From Thermodesulfobacteriota bacterium (GTDB lineage Bacteria > Desulfobacterota > Syntrophobacteria > BM002), in assembly GCA_947259475.1 (NCBI GenBank), contig CAMYLW010000065.1:1-7832 (forward strand): a DNA stretch of 7,832 nt, read 5' to 3'. Positions 6,327-7,832 of this stretch are shown one piece after another. The notes beneath the pieces were generated by a model that worked only from the letters and a program-made list of their open reading frames with translations, did no database searches and was not told where the DNA came from. Each line of letters starts with the position of its first letter. Within the stretch, counting starts at the first letter, position 1. A program made the translations under genes and the position numbers.

Positions 6327-7403
6327 GTGACACTTCCGGTACTGAAAATAGGCGATTCAGTTGCCAAAATTCCCATAATCCAAGGTGGAATGGGCGTTGG
6401 AATTTCTCTCTCAGGACTGGCATCAGCCGTTGCCGAGGAGGGCGGAATCGGGGTCATTGCCACTGCAGGGATCGGCATGAACGAGCCCGATGTCTATTCG
6501 AACCCCCTAAAGGCCAACATCCGGGCCTTGAGGAGAGAGATCAGGAAGGCCAGGGAGATGACCAAGGGTATCCTGGGCGTCAACGTTATGGTCGCATTGA
6601 CGGACTTTGCAGACACGGTGACGACTTCAATTGAGGAGGGAATCGACATTATTTTCACTGGGGCTGGACTCTCCTTTAATCTACCCGGGTATCTCAAAAA
6701 TCTGGCCACTACCAAACTGGTCCCCATAGTCTCTTCCCCAAGGGCAGCCAGGATAATCTGCAAGAAATGGCTAGCAAAGTTCGATTGTCTGCCGGACGCT
6801 TTTGTGGTGGAGGGGCCGATGGCCGGGGGACATCTTGGTTTTAAGCCTGAACAGCTGGGCGATCCCGATTTCGCTTTGGAAAAGCTCGTTCCAGAAGTTA
6901 TTGGAGCGGTTAAGCCTTTTGAGAGCAAGCACCAGGTGGATATTCCAGTAATTGCGGCGGGAGGGATTTACACCGGAGAGGACATCTGCAAGTTTTTGAA
7001 AATGGGTGCCGCAGCGGTGCAAATGGGAACTCGCTTTGTTGCTACCCATGAATGTGATGCGCATATGGCATTCAAACAGGCATATATTGAGGCTAAAGAG
7101 GAAGATTTGATGGTTATCGACAGCCCCCTGGGGCTTCCTGGTAGGGCGCTTCGCAATGAATTTCTTGAGGACGTGGGCCGAGGAAAGACAAAGCCTTTCA
7201 AGTGCCCTTATCACTGCCTAACCACATGTAATTATAAAGAGACCCCATATTGTATCGCCTTTGCTTTGATAAGCGCTAAGAAAGGCAATTTGAAACACGG
7301 TTTTGCATTTGCTGGCAAGAATGCATATAGAGTAAAAGGGGTCGTTTCAGTCAAAGATTTGATTAGATCTTTGCTGGATGAGTATGAACTAGCCTGCGCA
7401 TAG
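6327..7403 (+). CDS. Nitronate monooxygenase / FabK-like FMN flavoprotein
   Basis: Encodes a 358-residue TIM-barrel flavoprotein of the nitronate monooxygenase (2-nitropropane dioxygenase) family, which also contains the FMN enoyl-ACP reductase FabK. The FMN-binding and active-site segments are in order: IIQGGMGVGIS (17-27), EGGIGVIATAG (38-48), GVNVMVAL (84-91), GAGLSFNLP (112-120), GPMAGGHLG (163-171) with the family's active-site His at 169, VIAAGGIYTGEDI (208-220) and GAAAVQMGTRF (227-237). The C-terminus is extended beyond FabK length and carries four cysteines at 293, 297, 301 and 309 (CPYHC, TTC, PYC). The GTG at 6327 is the start because an in-frame TGA lies five codons upstream; GAAAGAG is 7 nt before it. 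The reaction may be nitronate oxidation, enoyl-thioester reduction or another FMN chemistry; sequence alone does not decide. It is divergent from the lipid gene group and appears monocistronic here. Confidence 0.92.
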   Translation: MTLPVLKIGDSVAKIPIIQGGMGVGISLSGLASAVAEEGGIGVIATAGIGMNEPDVYSNPLKANIRALRREIRKAREMTKGILGVNVMVALTDFADTVTTSIEEGIDIIFTGAGLSFNLPGYLKNLATTKLVPIVSSPRAARIICKKWLAKFDCLPDAFVVEGPMAGGHLGFKPEQLGDPDFALEKLVPEVIGAVKPFESKHQVDIPVIAAGGIYTGEDICKFLKMGAAAVQMGTRFVATHECDAHMAFKQAYIEAKEEDLMVIDSPLGLPGRALRNEFLEDVGRGKTKPFKCPYHCLTTCNYKETPYCIAFALISAKKGNLKHGFAFAGKNAYRVKGVVSVKDLIRSLLDEYELACA

Positions 7404-7832
7404 TTTTTTTGGCCACAGTCCGCACTGGTTCCCTGGAAGTTTAGATAGTATACTCCACAAGTAGAGCACTAAGCACGCTTCGTTCTGCAACAGCTAGATG
7501 TTCCAACATGTGATTTGCGTGTACCCCTATCGGCGAGAGTTGGATCATGCGGGCTATTTCCCTCCACTAGGACTCGAGAGAATCGCTACAGTCCTCCCCA
7601 TAGTGACAAAAAGCCCATACTTTCCGGACAAACTGTCTCTTTTCCGCAACACCAACCCATCGAGTCCCTTTATTCCGTACCCTGGAATCGATTGGACAAT
7701 AGTCCGGATTTTCATTGGCTGCTATAGACTTTCTATTTGAATTACGACCATATACAGCCATTAACAAAGTTTGAATGGTATTGATCTATGGATCCAAAAT
7801 AATCGGCACGCTTATTGCTTGAGTAGCATATT
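7404..7832. other. Intergenic tail with no intact gene
   Basis: After the flavoprotein stop there is a T-run (7404-7410) without a convincing stem before it. Apart from the short radical SAM-like frame at 7498-7740 I see no coding region, RNA gene, strong palindrome or tandem repeat. The sequence looks like decayed coding DNA. Confidence 0.5.
7498..7740 (+). pseudogene. Probable N-terminal remnant of a B12-binding radical SAM protein
   Basis: An 80-codon frame begins with MFQHVICVYPYRRELDHAGY and continues FPPLGLERIATVL (21-33). That pattern, a short beta strand, then YPYRRE, then FPPLGLE-IA, is how the cobalamin-binding domain of B12-dependent radical SAM proteins usually opens. After residue 33 the likeness fades and the frame stops at 7738-7740, far short of the 400-600 residues of the family; no CxxxCxxC cluster is in the window. 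There is no ribosome binding site ahead of the ATG. I read it as a decayed 5' fragment. It could instead be a chance frame, but the match of the first 33 residues argues against that. The evidence is pattern memory, not a search. Confidence 0.45.

Noticed and set aside
6494..7214. Long minus-strand open frames opposite the flavoprotein gene
   Set aside because: They are antisense to a well-supported gene and their translations show no recognisable domain.
7404..7410. T-run directly after the flavoprotein stop as an intrinsic terminator
   Set aside because: The preceding bases contain no stable GC stem, only the short palindrome TGCGCA.

Overview
The window reads as a piece of a moderate-GC Gram-negative chromosome, most likely Desulfobacterota (the old Deltaproteobacteria). 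That placement is inference from three things: an LptF/LptG pair, which requires an LPS-type outer membrane; the style of the long nitronate monooxygenase-like protein and the integrase fragment; and an intergenic repeat built on GAACRTC heptads, which I associate with that group. No rRNA, tRNA or CRISPR array is visible.

Layout. A plus-strand metallophosphoesterase gene (52-993) converges on a minus-strand gene group that reads, in transcription order, GNAT-like acyltransferase (5739-4564), MobA-like nucleotidyltransferase (4477-3659), LptF (3483-2407) and LptG (2387-1320). Just upstream of the GNAT gene, on the same strand, is the 3' remnant of a tyrosine integrase (6147-5755). A divergent plus-strand gene for a nitronate monooxygenase/enoyl-reductase-like flavoprotein (6327-7403) follows. 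The last 430 bases hold no intact gene, only a short frame resembling the start of a B12-binding radical SAM protein.

Two palindromic intergenic elements stand out. One (3495-3676, 182 bp) is an almost end-to-end inverted repeat with 20-bp ends matching at 18 positions. It sits inside the gene group, supplies the last five codons and the stop of the nucleotidyltransferase, and ends 11 nt before the lptF start codon. The other (about 1038-1327) has two nested pairs of inverted arms and fills the gap between the convergent metallophosphoesterase and lptG genes, running into the lptG stop codon. Both look like small non-autonomous (MITE-like) elements.

How the genes may work together. LptF and LptG are the inner-membrane permease subunits of the LptB2FG lipid extractor. 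Here they are co-oriented with a roughly 390-residue GNAT protein of the kind related to bacterial ceramide synthase/YghO and with a nucleotidyltransferase of the kind that activates sugar or head-group phosphates. This suggests a lipid synthesis and export module, possibly for a sphingolipid or another non-LPS envelope lipid. That is a hypothesis from gene content; the alternative is core LPS export genes lying by chance next to two unrelated genes.
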